From Methanosarcinales archaeon (lineage in GTDB: Archaea; Halobacteriota; Methanosarcinia; Methanosarcinales; Methanosarcinaceae), in assembly GCA_031260345.1 (NCBI GenBank), contig JAIRKA010000037.1, positions 1 through 38,785 of the forward strand: DNA of 38,785 bases, read 5' to 3'. The notes under the pieces were generated by a model. The model did not search any database. It saw only the letters and a program-made list of their open reading frames with translations, and had not been told where the DNA came from. Each line of letters starts with the position of its first letter. Position 1 is the first letter of the stretch. The position numbers and the translations under genes are program-made. This document shows, in pieces, positions 10,030-22,769 of this stretch.

Positions 10030-11790
10030 TCACAACTTCTTCGTCATGTAAACGCCGTCAAACGCGTAACCGTATTTTCTGTAATATTCACGAACGCCGA
10101 TGCCGCTGATAACTGAAATTTTATCATAGCCGCCATCAATCGCAATTTCTTCCGCTTTTTGAATCAGTTCTTTGCCGTAGCCGCGGTGCTGCCATGATCG
10201 GTTGTTGTCGGCCAGCGGCGCCGTCAGCGTGTCGGCAGTTTCACCGAGCGGCGTGAGCGATCCGTAAACGTGAAGTTCACGAATGAGCGCCGCGTTTTTG
10301 AGCTCCGGCCGGTGCGGGCGGTTTGGGAAACGAAGGCGAATGAAACCGATTAAAACATCGGCTTTCAAATCTTCAAAAGAAATGAAATGCTCTAAACCGC
10401 CGCAGCATTCATACTTTTCGATATAAAGGCTGATATTTTCAGGACTGGGCGGATTGTTTTTCAGGATATTGTGACCGACTTCGCGGCAACGGACACACAT
10501 GCATTTTCCGCCGCGGGCGTGAAGCAATTTTTCGGCTTCCTGACGGATATTGCTCTTTTTAATTCCCGCCAAAATCTGATCCGCCGGAATATCACGCTGA
10601 ATTCGCTGAAGGCGCGTCCATTTCGGCAAAATCTCTTTGATTTTAGAAATCAGCTCGGGACCGTTTTCGTCATTGAGCGGAGAAAACTTACCGTTTTGCC
10701 ATAATTTATGAAGCTCCGTTCCTTCCGTCACGAGGGTCGGATAAATTTTCAAATAATCCGGCTTGAAATCGGGATTTTCAAAAAGTGCTTTGAATCCTTC
10801 AATATCACGACCAGGATCCGTATCGAAAAGACCGGGCATCATATGAAAACCGACTTTAAACGCGCTGTCCCGAAGACGACGGTTGGCGTCAACTGTTTCT
10901 TGAACCGTATGTCCGCGATTCATTTTCAAAAGAACGTCTTCAAAGACACTTTGAACCCCGAGCTCGACTTTTGTTCCGCCGATCTTTAAAAATTCGTCAA
11001 TGTGCTCCTCTTTCGCCCAATCGGGGCGCGTCTCAAGCGTCATACCGACATTTCTGACATAAGCCGTTTCATTTGCTTTTTGAACATCTTCAAGCGAAAT
11101 AAACGGATAAACGGAATGAATTGAATCAATCGAATGACAACTTGGAAGGGAATTCGGAAAGCAACTTGGAAGATAACTCTGAACTTCAGTACGCCACAAC
11201 GGCATCCCCGATTCGCTGACGGGTGCGTCGTGATCGTTCATTGCTTCCAGACAGCGCTTCACAAACCACTCCTGATAATCAATGGAACGGGCTGAAAATG
11301 TGCCGCCCATAACGATCAATTCCGCTTTTGAAACGTCGTGGCCGATTGTATTCAGCTGCTTCAGCCTGGAACTGACCTGCGCGTACGGGTCAAACTGAAA
11401 TTCAAAAGCGCGCATCGCTGCCGGCTCACGCCCCATGTAACTTTGCGGCGACTCAAATACAGAGTCGGGGCCGCCGGGGCAAGGCAGGCATTTGCCGTGC
11501 GGACAGGGAGCTGGAGATGTCATTGCAGCAATAACCGCAACGCCCGAAATCGTCCGAACCGGTTTTCTTTGAAGGACGTCGCGGACCGCTTTCTGTTCTT
11601 TCGGATTCCCCCGAAGAATGATGTCGCCGTTGCTCGGGAGCGTTGAAAGCCCGTATTTCTTACAAACTTTTTTCTTCATTTTGGCGAGATCTTTTTCCGT
11701 TTCAAATTCGCCCGCAACCGCGCAGAGAAGAATCTCGCGACAAGCGGCATTGAATTTTTCATCAGATTTATCAAATTCCTGATAACTCAT
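10030..11790 (-). CDS. elp3: Elp3-family radical SAM / GNAT tRNA uridine(34) acetyltransferase
   Basis: CPHGKCLPCPGG iron-sulfur motif, MGGTFSARSIDYQEWFVKRC, C-terminal GNAT region HRGYGKELIQKAEEIA. TGA stop. Confidence 0.93.
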   Translation of the reverse strand: MSYQEFDKSDEKFNAACREILLCAVAGEFETEKDLAKMKKKVCKKYGLSTLPSNGDIILRGNPKEQKAVRDVLQRKPVRTISGVAVIAAMTSPAPCPHGKCLPCPGGPDSVFESPQSYMGREPAAMRAFEFQFDPYAQVSSRLKQLNTIGHDVSKAELIVMGGTFSARSIDYQEWFVKRCLEAMNDHDAPVSESGMPLWRTEVQSYLPSCFPNSLPSCHSIDSIHSVYPFISLEDVQKANETAYVRNVGMTLETRPDWAKEEHIDEFLKIGGTKVELGVQSVFEDVLLKMNRGHTVQETVDANRRLRDSAFKVGFHMMPGLFDTDPGRDIEGFKALFENPDFKPDYLKIYPTLVTEGTELHKLWQNGKFSPLNDENGPELISKIKEILPKWTRLQRIQRDIPADQILAGIKKSNIRQEAEKLLHARGGKCMCVRCREVGHNILKNNPPSPENISLYIEKYECCGGLEHFISFEDLKADVLIGFIRLRFPNRPHRPELKNAALIRELHVYGSLTPLGETADTLTAPLADNNRSWQHRGYGKELIQKAEEIAIDGGYDKISVISGIGVREYYRKYGYAFDGVYMTKKL

Positions 11791-11880
11791 TTTCTCACCA
11801 AATTCATAAAGAAATCTGAATGTCAGGCAGCAGCCTTTAGTAATTTAAGATTTCGGAAAAATATGTGTCACTTATGTAAT

Positions 11881-11890
11881 AAATATATAA
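11881..11890 (+). promoter_or_regulatory. Putative TATA box for mer
   Basis: AAATATATAA about 60 nt upstream of the mer start. Confidence 0.5.
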
Positions 11891-11911
11891 GTTCCGTTAC
11901 TGTAATAATAA

Positions 11912-12952
<1,041 letters not shown>

Positions 12953-12980
12953 AAAAGGAAAAATCATTGGAGTTTAAAAA

Positions 12981-13496
12981 ATGAAAAGAGCATTTTATGT
13001 CGGGCGTTTTCAGCCTTTCCACTACGGTCATGAAAAGATATTAAAAACGATTTCTGAAGAAGTGGATGAAGTCGTCATCGGAATCGGAAGCGCGCAAAAA
13101 AGCCACACAATCCGTGATCCTTTTACGGCCGGCGAGCGCGTTGAAATGGTTCTCAAATCGCTTGAAACTTTTCCGATCCGCCATTACATTATTCCACTTC
13201 AGGACGTTGAATACAATGCGCTTTGGGTGCCGCATGTCAAATCCATGTCTCCGAAATTTGACGTTGCTTATTCCAACAACCCGCTTGTCATTCAGCTTTT
13301 TATGGAAGCAGGCATTGAAGTCCGCCGCACCGCAATGCATGAGCGCAGCATTTATTCGGGAACAGCTATCCGTGAATCAATGATTGAAAGCAAAAACAGA
13401 GAATGGGCAGGGTATGTACCGCCGTCAGTTGCCGAGGTCATTGATGAAATCAGCGGAATCTGCCGAATCAAAAGATTGGCCGGAAACGATGACTGA
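12981..13496 (+). CDS. nadM: Nicotinamide-nucleotide adenylyltransferase, archaeal NadM type
   Basis: MKRAFYVGRFQPFHYGHEKIL (HxGH-type) and SIYSGTAIRE. TGA stop. Confidence 0.92.
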   Translation: MKRAFYVGRFQPFHYGHEKILKTISEEVDEVVIGIGSAQKSHTIRDPFTAGERVEMVLKSLETFPIRHYIIPLQDVEYNALWVPHVKSMSPKFDVAYSNNPLVIQLFMEAGIEVRRTAMHERSIYSGTAIRESMIESKNREWAGYVPPSVAEVIDEISGICRIKRLAGNDD

Positions 13497-13553
13497 AGCG
13501 ATTGATTGTTTCAAAAAAAAATCAGAAAATAAAATTATTGAGATATGTCTTTT

Positions 13554-15197
13554 TCAGAAAATCAAAGACATATCCGCTTCAAAGCCGATGACCGCGTAAC
13601 CGAGCTCAAAAGCTGTTACAACGCCGGGGTGAAGCTCTCCGAAAACGCCGATTTTTTTATCACCGACATAAATATCCGCGGCTCTTCCGGACAGGAAAGC
13701 CGGATCATCCGACTCTCGGAGTTCATATTCCGTTTTCGTTTCTCTCAAAAACGCATCGACAGCTTCAGACATTTCCGTAAAGTTGGCGGCGTGGTGAATG
13801 GAAACGGCAGCGATTTTCTGTTTGTTTTTGCCGTTTACGGCGACTTCGCCGACTTCAAAAATCTTCTGCGGCAATTCTCTGTGACGGTTGAGCGCTAAAA
13901 TCTCAAGCAGTCCGGGAAGCAGCGTTGTTCGAATCATTGTCTGTTCTTCACTGATCGGGTGCATGACATAAGTCACGTCACTTGTAACGGGCCGGCGCAT
14001 ATTTTCAAAATGAATCTCTTCGCTTGTCAGCGTAAACGGCATGACTTGACTGTACCCGAGACTGATCATTGCTTCACAAGCAGAAAGCCTCGCAATTGAA
14101 AGCGGATGAGATTTTCCGGCCGTATAGATTTCAGGGAGTTTTGCTGGAATTTCAGCATAGCCGTAGCCGATCGCAACATCTTCAATGATATCGTTTCTGT
14201 GCAGAATGTCTGCGCGGTAAGCCGGAACGGAAACGTCAAACGTCATCGGGTTTTTAGAAATAGTTGCCGCGTCCAACCCCATTTTTGCGAGAGATTGAAT
14301 GACATCATCCGAGGACAACTCAAATCCGAGATGAGACTTAATTTCTTCAAGCGTTATCATATGAACGGACGGTTCCAAATTCGGGAGAATCGTTTTCGCG
14401 TCTTCAATGTCAGCGCTTTCGTCAATAATTCTGACGGCTTCAATAATTCCGCCGCGTTCGGCGAGCGCGGATACGACGATGTTCAGCGCTGTGTAAACTT
14501 CTTTGCTCGTGCCGGTGACGTCAATAAATAATTCTTTTGTTGATTCGGTGACGGTCGTCAATGTACCGTTAATAATCGGCGGGAACGACAAAATATTGCC
14601 GTTTGCGTCTTTAATAATCGGATATTTGTTCATCTCTTTGACAAGATGAGCGAATTTGACACCCTTGGCATGCTTTTCCAAAATTTCCGCCATTGTCATC
14701 TTCTCGGTATGGTCCAGCGGAACGAACGCGAAATCAGGCGATTCTGTCGTATATGTAAAAGGCGCTGTGATTCCGGTCATGTCGTGGACGCCGATGGATA
14801 CTTTTTTGCGGCCGCGGCCGAGTGCCCAGTGCAAGTCTTCCTGCAAATCCATTAACGATTTGATGGAAGCGGATGTAAAAGAAAGACCGCGGACGACGGC
14901 GCAGCCGAGAACGGGGCGCACTTCTTTCACTTCTTTTTTAATCGTGATTTCAACCTGCGGCGGCTGAACGGCATACTTTTGAAGTCCCGGAGAGAGGCCG
15001 AAGAAAGCTTTCATCGCGCGGGAGACACCTTCAACGCTGTAGAGGTCGGGGCGGTTTGGGAAAAATTCGATGTCGATCGTTTCTTCTCCGACACGTTCCA
15101 CTTCGGCGCCGATCATTGAAACGCTGTCAATAATTTTCTGCCGGCCGATGCCGGAAAGCGCCTCCAGATCCTTTGAATCAACGGTAATAACAGGCAT
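13554..15197 (-). CDS. pheT: Phenylalanyl-tRNA synthetase beta subunit, archaeal type
   Basis: [16 protein letters not shown]...[18 protein letters not shown] (B5-like) ...[13 protein letters not shown] stop. Confidence 0.94.
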   Translation of the reverse strand: MPVITVDSKDLEALSGIGRQKIIDSVSMIGAEVERVGEETIDIEFFPNRPDLYSVEGVSRAMKAFFGLSPGLQKYAVQPPQVEITIKKEVKEVRPVLGCAVVRGLSFTSASIKSLMDLQEDLHWALGRGRKKVSIGVHDMTGITAPFTYTTESPDFAFVPLDHTEKMTMAEILEKHAKGVKFAHLVKEMNKYPIIKDANGNILSFPPIINGTLTTVTESTKELFIDVTGTSKEVYTALNIVVSALAERGGIIEAVRIIDESADIEDAKTILPNLEPSVHMITLEEIKSHLGFELSSDDVIQSLAKMGLDAATISKNPMTFDVSVPAYRADILHRNDIIEDVAIGYGYAEIPAKLPEIYTAGKSHPLSIARLSACEAMISLGYSQVMPFTLTSEEIHFENMRRPVTSDVTYVMHPISEEQTMIRTTLLPGLLEILALNRHRELPQKIFEVGEVAVNGKNKQKIAAVSIHHAANFTEMSEAVDAFLRETKTEYELRESDDPAFLSGRAADIYVGDKKIGVFGELHPGVVTAFELGYAVIGFEADMSLIF

Positions 15198-15354
15198 AAT
15201 GAATCATATTTTGAGTGATGTAGGATAAATAATGTAAAAATATTCAATGAATCGGTTTTATTAAACGCTTTCTTTGATATATGAATTGTTCCGTTCAAAT
15301 TTTGCTCGCTTCGCTCACAATATTTCATAGCAAGGGGAGGGCGGTTTGAGTTTG

Positions 15355-15375
15355 AAAAATCGCTGCGCGATTTTT
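15355..15375. repeat. Perfect inverted repeat
   Basis: AAAAATCGC-TGC-GCGATTTTT in the pheT/leuD intergenic region. Confidence 0.55.
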
Positions 15376-15383
15376 AGCGGCTG

Positions 15384-15406
15384 CCGCCGCGCGCGAGCCG
15401 CACAAA
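15384..15406 (+). repeat. Dispersed GC-rich motif, copy b
   Basis: CCGCCGCGCGCGAGCCGCACAAA followed by TTTTAAAAAA. Confidence 0.6.
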
Positions 15407-15523
15407 TTTTAAAAAACGAATGAAAAAACCGGAAATGCTTTTACAAATCAAAAACAAAACCCGATACAGTAATAATAAAATAAAACAAAAAAGAAGAAAA
15501 AAGAAAAAGGCAGAAAACCTTTT

Positions 15524-16033
15524 TCAGTCAAGCTTAAAGCCTTTATTCTTCTCAATATGAGCGACCAAGCCGCCGTCATTGAGAATTGTGATCATCGCAG
15601 CAGGCAGCGGTGAAAATGTCAGCACAATGCCTTTCGTCACGTCTTTAATCGTGCCGCCTTCCAAATCGACTTCCAATTGGTCGCCTTCATCAATCTGATC
15701 GGTATCGCAGATCAAAACCGGCAAGCCGACATTGATTGCGTTCCTGTAGAAAATGCGGGCGAAAGATTTTGCCAAAACGGCGCTGACACCTGCCATTTTA
15801 ATGATTGTCGGTGCATGTTCGCGGGATGAACCGAGACCGAAGTTGTTTCCGGCAACAACGAAGTCGCCTTTCTGAACTTTTTTGGCGAATTCGGGATCGG
15901 CGTCTTCTAAAACGTGTTTGGCAAGTTCGGGAAGGTTTGTTCTTAAGTGAAACAAGCGCCCGGGCGCGATGTGGTCAGTACTGATGTCGTCACCGAATTT
16001 GAAAGCTTTGCCTTTGTAAACTGATTCTGTCAT
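15524..16033 (-). CDS. 3-isopropylmalate / homoaconitate-type dehydratase small subunit
   Basis: YKGKAFKFGDDISTDHIAPGR...NFGLGSSREHAP...FARIFYRNAINVGLPV. Substrate-loop sequence reads HLRT. TGA stop. Confidence 0.9.
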   Translation of the reverse strand: MTESVYKGKAFKFGDDISTDHIAPGRLFHLRTNLPELAKHVLEDADPEFAKKVQKGDFVVAGNNFGLGSSREHAPTIIKMAGVSAVLAKSFARIFYRNAINVGLPVLICDTDQIDEGDQLEVDLEGGTIKDVTKGIVLTFSPLPAAMITILNDGGLVAHIEKNKGFKLD

Positions 16034-17302
16034 TTAAATCACCTTGCGTGGGTCAGCAATAACGCCTGCAATTGCTGTTGCAGCAGCGACGGCCGGAGAG
16101 CCGAGGTAAATGAAGCCTTCCGTGTTGCCCATTCGGCCCTGGAAGTTCCTGTTCTGCGTTGCAAGGCAGGCTTCGCCGTCAGCGAGAGCGCCTTCGTGAA
16201 CGCCGACACACGGGCCGCAGCCGGGCGCCAGAATGATCGCGCCTGCTTTAATAAATGTTTCAATGTAGCCTTTCTGAACAGCTTCCAAAAAGATCTCCTT
16301 GGAGGCCGGAACAACAATCAAGCGGGTGTCGGGATGTCTGACTTTGCCTTCCAGCATCTTGGCGGCAACTTCGAGGTCGTCAATTCTGCCGTTTGTACAA
16401 GTGCCGATAAATACCTGATCGATTTTGATTCCCGCAACTTCGCCAACCGTTGCTGTGTTGTCCACCGTGTGCGGCTTTGAAATGGTCGGTTCAAGCTTGG
16501 AAATGTCAATATCAATGACGCGTTCGTATTCTGCTCCCGGATCGGCTTTAATTTCCATGTATTTATCGCCGCGGCCGCGCCCTTCAAGATAAGCTTTCGT
16601 GGTCGCGTCGGTTTCAAAAAGACCGGCTTTGGCACCGGCTTCGACAGCCATGTTTGAAAGCGTAAATCTCTCGGACATCGTCATTTTTTCAACGGCTTCG
16701 CCGCGGAATTCAAGTGATTTGTAAGTTGCGCCGTCTGCACCGATGAGACCGATTAAATGAAGAATTAAGTCTTTTGCATAAACACCTTTTTGGAACTTTC
16801 CGGTCACATTGATCAGGAAAGTTTCGGGAACGCGGAACCAGGTTTTGCCGAGCGCAATGCCGACAGCGACGTCTGTCGAGCCCATGCCGGTTGCGAATGA
16901 GCCGAGCGCGCCGGATGTACAAGTGTGGGAGTCGGCGCCGATTAAAATATCCCCGGGATTGACATAAGATTCAACCAAACGCTGGTGGCAAACACCTTCA
17001 CCGGCATCGGAAAGTTGAGCGCCCGTTTTCTTGGAAAAAGTTCTGAGAATCGTGTGCGCATTGGATAAGTCTTTCTGCGGGCTCGGAGCAGCGTGGTCAA
17101 TGAATAAAACGGTTCTGTCGGGGTTTGCCGCCTGAACCAAATTCATCTTTTCAAGCTGCTGAACGGCAAGCGGCCCAGTTCCGTCCTGAACAGCGGTCAC
17201 ATCAACATTTACAATTGTAATGTCGCCGGCGTACACGTCTTTGCCTGCACGCCCACTGATAATCTTTTCAGCTAATGTTTGCGGTTTTTGTGCCATAATC
17301 AA
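16034..17302 (-). CDS. 3-isopropylmalate / homoaconitate-type dehydratase large subunit
   Basis: Aconitase-family motifs: DSHTCTSGALGSFATGMGSTD, IGTCTNGRIDDLEVAAKML, APGCGPCVGVHEGAL. Directly abuts the small subunit. TAA stop. Confidence 0.93.
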   Translation of the reverse strand: MIMAQKPQTLAEKIISGRAGKDVYAGDITIVNVDVTAVQDGTGPLAVQQLEKMNLVQAANPDRTVLFIDHAAPSPQKDLSNAHTILRTFSKKTGAQLSDAGEGVCHQRLVESYVNPGDILIGADSHTCTSGALGSFATGMGSTDVAVGIALGKTWFRVPETFLINVTGKFQKGVYAKDLILHLIGLIGADGATYKSLEFRGEAVEKMTMSERFTLSNMAVEAGAKAGLFETDATTKAYLEGRGRGDKYMEIKADPGAEYERVIDIDISKLEPTISKPHTVDNTATVGEVAGIKIDQVFIGTCTNGRIDDLEVAAKMLEGKVRHPDTRLIVVPASKEIFLEAVQKGYIETFIKAGAIILAPGCGPCVGVHEGALADGEACLATQNRNFQGRMGNTEGFIYLGSPAVAAATAIAGVIADPRKVI

Positions 17303-17499
17303 TCACATTTCAAAAATAATGAACAGATAAAAAGAAAACGGTAAGCGGAAAAACACTCCCGTATAGACATATATTCTGTTTTGAATAAGTCAACTGACTT
17401 TAAATATAAAATAGTATTGGAAAAGGCGGCATTGAATCATATTTCTCATATTTTTGATGATGAAAAGAGTATCGAAAAATAATAAAAATGAACAGCAAA

Positions 17500-18315
17500 T
17501 TATTTTTCAAATGCCAGCATTTTCTTGGCTTTGTGATAACAATTTTCAAATAAACCTTGATGGCCACCGTTCAGCTGAATAACATTGAGTTTGTATTTAT
17601 CGGCAAAATCTTGAATATTTTTTTCAACATTCGGCGTATAATGAAGCCCTGTTTCAAGACAAGCGACTTGTTTGTATCCGGAGGCTTCAAACATGTATTT
17701 GTTCAGCTCATACATTTGCTGATCGGTAAACCCGGAAGCTGCTTGCCCGAAACCAAAGAAGCCTTCGGCAGAGTAAGAAGCATACATGGGTGTCATAATA
17801 AAAGTGCCGACACCGTTAAAACTTTTCAGAACTTTGGCGTATTCTGCGCGCCCGCCAAGTGCGCCGCCGATGCAGTCGTCAATGACAATGCCGTCTTTAT
17901 CCCTGAGAATGACAACCGGGCAAAATTCATTTTTGAAGTCCTGTTCAACATTCCCCAAAACATTGCCGCAAAGGCCGTAAAACAGGAAAATCAAATCCGT
18001 TTTGGGCGTAAAAATCGGGATGCATTCATAGACGCGCTTTTGCAATATTTTCGGTGTTTCATGAAGTCCCAAGTCTAACTGCCAAACAATAAGCGTTAAA
18101 GAATCGTTTGAAACGGGAGAATCACGATTTAAATCCGGCAAATCCTCAATTTGAGCAAGCCGATAAGAAATTCCAAGGCTGTTTAATTTTTGAATAAACT
18201 CTTTATGCTCACCGTTTTCAATCACGACAACATCGGAAATATCCGAATCTCTCTGAATCAAATATACAATTTCATCCTGAAGCATTTTGCAGGCTAAAAT
18301 ACCCATTACGGCCAT
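17500..18315 (-). CDS. DUF1638-type protein, paralogue A
   Basis: MAVMGILACKMLQDEIVYLIQRDSDISDVVVIENGEHKEFIQKL...FLFYGLCGNVLGN...DDCIGGALGGRAEY; strongly similar to 18554-19378. Start by paralogue alignment; the track starts at 18372. TAA stop. Confidence 0.8.
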   Translation of the reverse strand: MAVMGILACKMLQDEIVYLIQRDSDISDVVVIENGEHKEFIQKLNSLGISYRLAQIEDLPDLNRDSPVSNDSLTLIVWQLDLGLHETPKILQKRVYECIPIFTPKTDLIFLFYGLCGNVLGNVEQDFKNEFCPVVILRDKDGIVIDDCIGGALGGRAEYAKVLKSFNGVGTFIMTPMYASYSAEGFFGFGQAASGFTDQQMYELNKYMFEASGYKQVACLETGLHYTPNVEKNIQDFADKYKLNVIQLNGGHQGLFENCYHKAKKMLAFEK

Positions 18316-18553
18316 ATTTACACGCTCACGTAAGCTGAACTCAATTTCAGCTGTATCGGTTTTAGACCACACTTTTCGTTTTTAACACCGTTTTTTACAA
18401 CAAACATTAGGCAATAGGAATTAATGATACATTAAGTTATGTCACCGTAATGCACAGGCGGCATCGAGCGCAAACGGCACGCTTTTCAAAAAAAATATCA
18501 AAAGACGATGCTCGATTTTACTGAAAAAAAACAAGAACTAAAAAAATCTTATA

Positions 18554-19378
18554 TCATCTGCTGCCGGCAATTTGACTTTTCAATTTTTGATAACAAACGT
18601 CAAATACTTCCTGATGACCGCCGTCTATATCAAAAATTTCAAAATTATACATATCGGCAAATTTGTTTAACACTTCATCCGCATTTTTCGTATAATACAA
18701 ACCCGTTTCCAAGCGGGCGATACGTTTGTAATTAGATGCTTCAAACATGAATCTGTTCATTTCAATATTCTGCTCTAGAGTCATTTTGGTCTGATTACGG
18801 CGGTAATTGAAAAACTCTTCAATGGATGCCGCAAACATCGGCGTGAAAAAAAAGGTGCCGACATCGCTGTATTTCTTAAGCAAAGCCAAATACTGGCGGC
18901 GGCCGCCGAGAGCGGCACCGATGCAGTCATCGACAACTTCACCGTCGGGGTCCCTGAGAATGACAACCGGACAAATGTCTTTGAAATCTTTTTCAACATG
19001 GCCTAAAACGTTGCCGCATAAACCGTAAAGCAGATAAATGCCGTCCACTTTTTTTGCAAGGATTTCCAAATCCGCATAAACCTCTTCCTTCAGCTTTTTT
19101 GGAAAATCATGAAGCGCGAGTTCCAAACACCAAACAATTAAAGAAATGCCCACTTCACCCGAGTCCGTTCTGTCGGATAAATCCGGAACGGAGTGAATCG
19201 TCGGCTGAAGCGAATAAGAAACGCCGACATCATCTAATTTTTGAATTAACCCGTTATGTTCACCGTTTTCAATAATGGTAATATCTTTGATTTCCGGATC
19301 ATTTAAAATCAAATAAATGATTTCATCATGAAACATTTTGCAGGCTAAAAAGCCGATAACTGTCATATTTTTCACCAT
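18554..19378 (-). CDS. DUF1638-type protein, paralogue B
   Basis: MVKNMTVIGFLACKMFHDEIIYLILNDPEIKDITIIENGEHNGLIQKL...YLLYGLCGNVLGH...DDCIGAALGGRRQY. TGA stop. Confidence 0.8.
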   Translation of the reverse strand: MVKNMTVIGFLACKMFHDEIIYLILNDPEIKDITIIENGEHNGLIQKLDDVGVSYSLQPTIHSVPDLSDRTDSGEVGISLIVWCLELALHDFPKKLKEEVYADLEILAKKVDGIYLLYGLCGNVLGHVEKDFKDICPVVILRDPDGEVVDDCIGAALGGRRQYLALLKKYSDVGTFFFTPMFAASIEEFFNYRRNQTKMTLEQNIEMNRFMFEASNYKRIARLETGLYYTKNADEVLNKFADMYNFEIFDIDGGHQEVFDVCYQKLKSQIAGSR

Positions 19379-19512
19379 TTTTGAAAAATTTCAAACCCGA
19401 TTGATTCTCAATTCAGTACGTGTATATTTCGTTTAAATCAAATAAGCCTTTTGAATTTTCAAATAAACCGAGAATGAAAAATAAGAAAAAAAGTTTTAAA
19501 AATAAATCCGCT

Positions 19513-22500
19513 TTAAGATTTTTTAGAAGCGGCAGCCTTTGCTGTTTTAGAAGTTTTAGAACCCTTTTTTATTTCCGTTTCCGCTTCATACTCCTCTTTT
19601 AACGTTTTTCGCGGCGCTTTTACCGCTTTTTCGATTACCGGCTTTAAATATTGCGCCGTATAACTCTTTTTGCTTTTAATCACTTCCTCAGGCGTTCCCT
19701 TGGCAACAATTTGACCGCCGTCATTTCCGCCTTCAGGACCTAAATCAATGATATAATCAGAACATTTGATGACATCCAAATTATGTTCAATCACAATCAC
19801 CGTATTGCCCATTTCAACAAGGTCGTTCAAAACCGAAATCAGCTTTTTGACATCATGGAAATGAAGACCGGTTGTCGGCTCATCCAGCAAATAAACGGTT
19901 TTTCCCGTCGCTTTCTTGGAAAGCTCGCGCGTCAATTTAATGCGCTGCGCTTCACCGCCTGAAAGCGTCGTTGAGCTTTGGCCGAGCTTAATGTAATCCA
20001 AACCGACGCGCGCTAAAGTATCCAGTTTATCATGAATGTACGGAACCTTTGAAAAATGCACCAAAGCTTCGGCAACCGTCATATTCAGCACTTCCGCAAT
20101 GGATTTGCCGTTATACTTCACTTCAAGCGTCTCTTTGTTGTAGCGCGTGCCTTTACACTCCTCACACTCAACATAAACATCCGGCAGGAAGTTCATTTCA
20201 ATCTTAATCAAACCGTCGCCCTGACATGCTTCACAGCGCCCGCCTTTGACATTAAACGAGAAACGTCCGGCAGCATAGCCGCGCACTTTCGCTTCTTTCG
20301 TTGCGGCATAAATTTCACGGATTTTGTCAAAGATTTTCGTATACGTTGCCGGGTTGGAACGCGGCGTTTTTCCGATCGGATCCTGATCAATCACAATGAC
20401 TTTGTCCACTTTCGCGTCAAATTGAAGAGACGTGTATTCACCCGTTTCCATTTTGGAATGATAAAGAATTTCCATCAATGCCGGATATAAAGTATTATAA
20501 ATCAAAGTGGATTTGCCCGAGCCGGAAACGCCCGTCACGGCCGTCAAAACGCCCATCGGCACATCAACAGACAAATTCTTGAGATTGTGCGCTTTTGCGC
20601 CTTTCAGGCGAATAAATTTATCCGAAGTTCTGCGGACGGACGGAATCGGAATAAAATCGATTCCTGCCAGATACCGTCCCGTCAAAGAGTTCGGATCACA
20701 CATGATTTCATCCGGTGTCCCTGCAAAAACCACATGCCCGCCGGTAACGCCGGCTCCCGGGCCCATGTCAATCACGTAATCGGCATTTAAAATCGTATCT
20801 TCATCATGTTCAACGACAACCAACGTGTTTCCTAAATCACGAAGATGGCGGAGTGTTTCAATCAATCGGTTATTATCGCGCTGATGCAAACCGATGGACG
20901 GCTCATCCAAAACATACAAAACGCCCGTTAAATTCGAACCGATTTGTGTTGCCAGCCGAATGCGCTGCGCTTCACCGCCCGAAAGCGTTCCCGAGTTTCG
21001 AAACAGCGTCAAATAGCCGATGCCGACCTGATCCAAGAAGTGAAGGCGATCCTGAATTTCCTTCAAAATCAAAGAGGCGATTTCCTGCTGCTTTTCCGTC
21101 AGCTTCAAATTATTAAAGAAATCAATCGCATCTGACACGGATAATTTTGTAGCGTCAATAATATGGTGACCGTCAATTTTAACCGATAACGCTTTTTTGT
21201 TTAATCTGTCGCCTTCACATGTCGGGCATTTTGAAACGCGCATGAATTTTTCAAACTCCTGGCGGCGATAATCAGATTCGGTCTGCGAATACAAACGAAT
21301 ACACTGCGGCAGAACGCCTTCCCATTTGTTCGTTGACGTATAACTGAAGTCACCGTTGCTCATTGACATGTTAAATTTAATTTTGTCATCCGAGCCGTAC
21401 ATCAAAGCGTTGTACTGCGCCTCCGTCAAATCTTGAATTGGCGTCAGCGCGGAAAAACCGTAATGCTTGGCAACGGATGCCAAATGCTGCTGGCGGTAGC
21501 CGTCAATATAGTTGCGGTAAACAGCGACAGCGCCGTCTGCGATTGAAAGACTGCGGTCCGGAATAATCAAATTTTCATCAAACTCCATTTTAAAACCGAG
21601 ACCGTTGCACTCGGAACAGGCACCGAACGGGCTGTTGAATGAAAACATACGCGGCTGAAGCTCCTCAAAAGCCAAGCCGCATTCGGGACAAGCCATTTTG
21701 GAGGAATAAGTCACTTCAATAATTTCTTCGGCATTTTCATCCTCTTCAAAAGACGCTTCATCAAGCTCATTTCTCTTTTTGAGCACTTTTTGTGACAAGC
21801 CTCTTGTTCCTTTTTCCTTGCGGTAAGAATTCGGCCGGCCGAAAACATAAACCAGCCCGCCCGACTTTTCCGTTGCACGTTCGCAGGCTTCAACCAAACG
21901 GGAACGCTCATTTTCGTCATCCACGTCAATGCGGTCAATCACAATATCAATATCATGCATTTTGTAACGTTCTAATTCAATTTCTTCATCCGTTCTGTAA
22001 ATTTCGCCATTGACGCGGACGCGTGTAAAACCTTCGGTATTCAAATCATGAATCAGCTGCTGATACGTTCCTTTTTTCCTGCGGATAATCGGCGCAAGAA
22101 TTGTAACCTGTCCTTCAAATTCAGCGAAAACCAAATCCGCAATCTTTTCAGGTGACTGCGATTCGATCTTTAAGTTGTGATCGGGACAATACGGCGTTCC
22201 GACGCGCGCAAAAAGCAAGCGGAAATAGTCATAAATTTCCGTGACCGTCCCGACCGTACTTCTCGGGTTTTTAGAAGTTGTTTTCTGTTCGATTGAAATC
22301 GCCGGCGATAAGCCTTCAATGCTGTCAACATCGGGTTTGTCCATAATGCCCAAAAACTGGCGGGCGTAGGAAGACAAAGATTCAACATAGCGGCGCTGCC
22401 CTTCCGCATAAATCGTATCAAAAGCCAATGTTGATTTGCCGGAGCCTGAAACGCCAGTAATAACGGTAAGTTGGTTTTTAGGAATAGTGACGGAGATGTT

Positions 22501-22545
22501 TTTGAGATTGTGCTCTCTGGCACCTTTAATAATAAGTTTGTTCAT
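19513..22545 (-). CDS. uvrA: Excinuclease ABC subunit A
   Basis: [44 protein letters not shown]; duplicated ABC ATPase with zinc-binding CxxC motifs; [10 protein letters not shown] twice. TAA stop. Confidence 0.97.
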   Translation of the reverse strand: MNKLIIKGAREHNLKNISVTIPKNQLTVITGVSGSGKSTLAFDTIYAEGQRRYVESLSSYARQFLGIMDKPDVDSIEGLSPAISIEQKTTSKNPRSTVGTVTEIYDYFRLLFARVGTPYCPDHNLKIESQSPEKIADLVFAEFEGQVTILAPIIRRKKGTYQQLIHDLNTEGFTRVRVNGEIYRTDEEIELERYKMHDIDIVIDRIDVDDENERSRLVEACERATEKSGGLVYVFGRPNSYRKEKGTRGLSQKVLKKRNELDEASFEEDENAEEIIEVTYSSKMACPECGLAFEELQPRMFSFNSPFGACSECNGLGFKMEFDENLIIPDRSLSIADGAVAVYRNYIDGYRQQHLASVAKHYGFSALTPIQDLTEAQYNALMYGSDDKIKFNMSMSNGDFSYTSTNKWEGVLPQCIRLYSQTESDYRRQEFEKFMRVSKCPTCEGDRLNKKALSVKIDGHHIIDATKLSVSDAIDFFNNLKLTEKQQEIASLILKEIQDRLHFLDQVGIGYLTLFRNSGTLSGGEAQRIRLATQIGSNLTGVLYVLDEPSIGLHQRDNNRLIETLRHLRDLGNTLVVVEHDEDTILNADYVIDMGPGAGVTGGHVVFAGTPDEIMCDPNSLTGRYLAGIDFIPIPSVRRTSDKFIRLKGAKAHNLKNLSVDVPMGVLTAVTGVSGSGKSTLIYNTLYPALMEILYHSKMETGEYTSLQFDAKVDKVIVIDQDPIGKTPRSNPATYTKIFDKIREIYAATKEAKVRGYAAGRFSFNVKGGRCEACQGDGLIKIEMNFLPDVYVECEECKGTRYNKETLEVKYNGKSIAEVLNMTVAEALVHFSKVPYIHDKLDTLARVGLDYIKLGQSSTTLSGGEAQRIKLTRELSKKATGKTVYLLDEPTTGLHFHDVKKLISVLNDLVEMGNTVIVIEHNLDVIKCSDYIIDLGPEGGNDGGQIVAKGTPEEVIKSKKSYTAQYLKPVIEKAVKAPRKTLKEEYEAETEIKKGSKTSKTAKAAASKKS

Positions 22546-22769
22546 AGTATAATCCTGGTATGTTTTTTGAAAAGCAATTTTTGTTTTGTATAAGCCTTTA
22601 AAGATTTATTTTCCGATATTTTCCAATATACTGTTCTGACCTGTGATTAGAATAAAAACTTACTTATTGTGCGGTGAAAGTAATACAAAATTCGATTTGT
22701 AAAGCTTATCAATTATCAATATACATTAACCGATAGCAATAAATCTAAATAGATAAATAGTATATTTAT

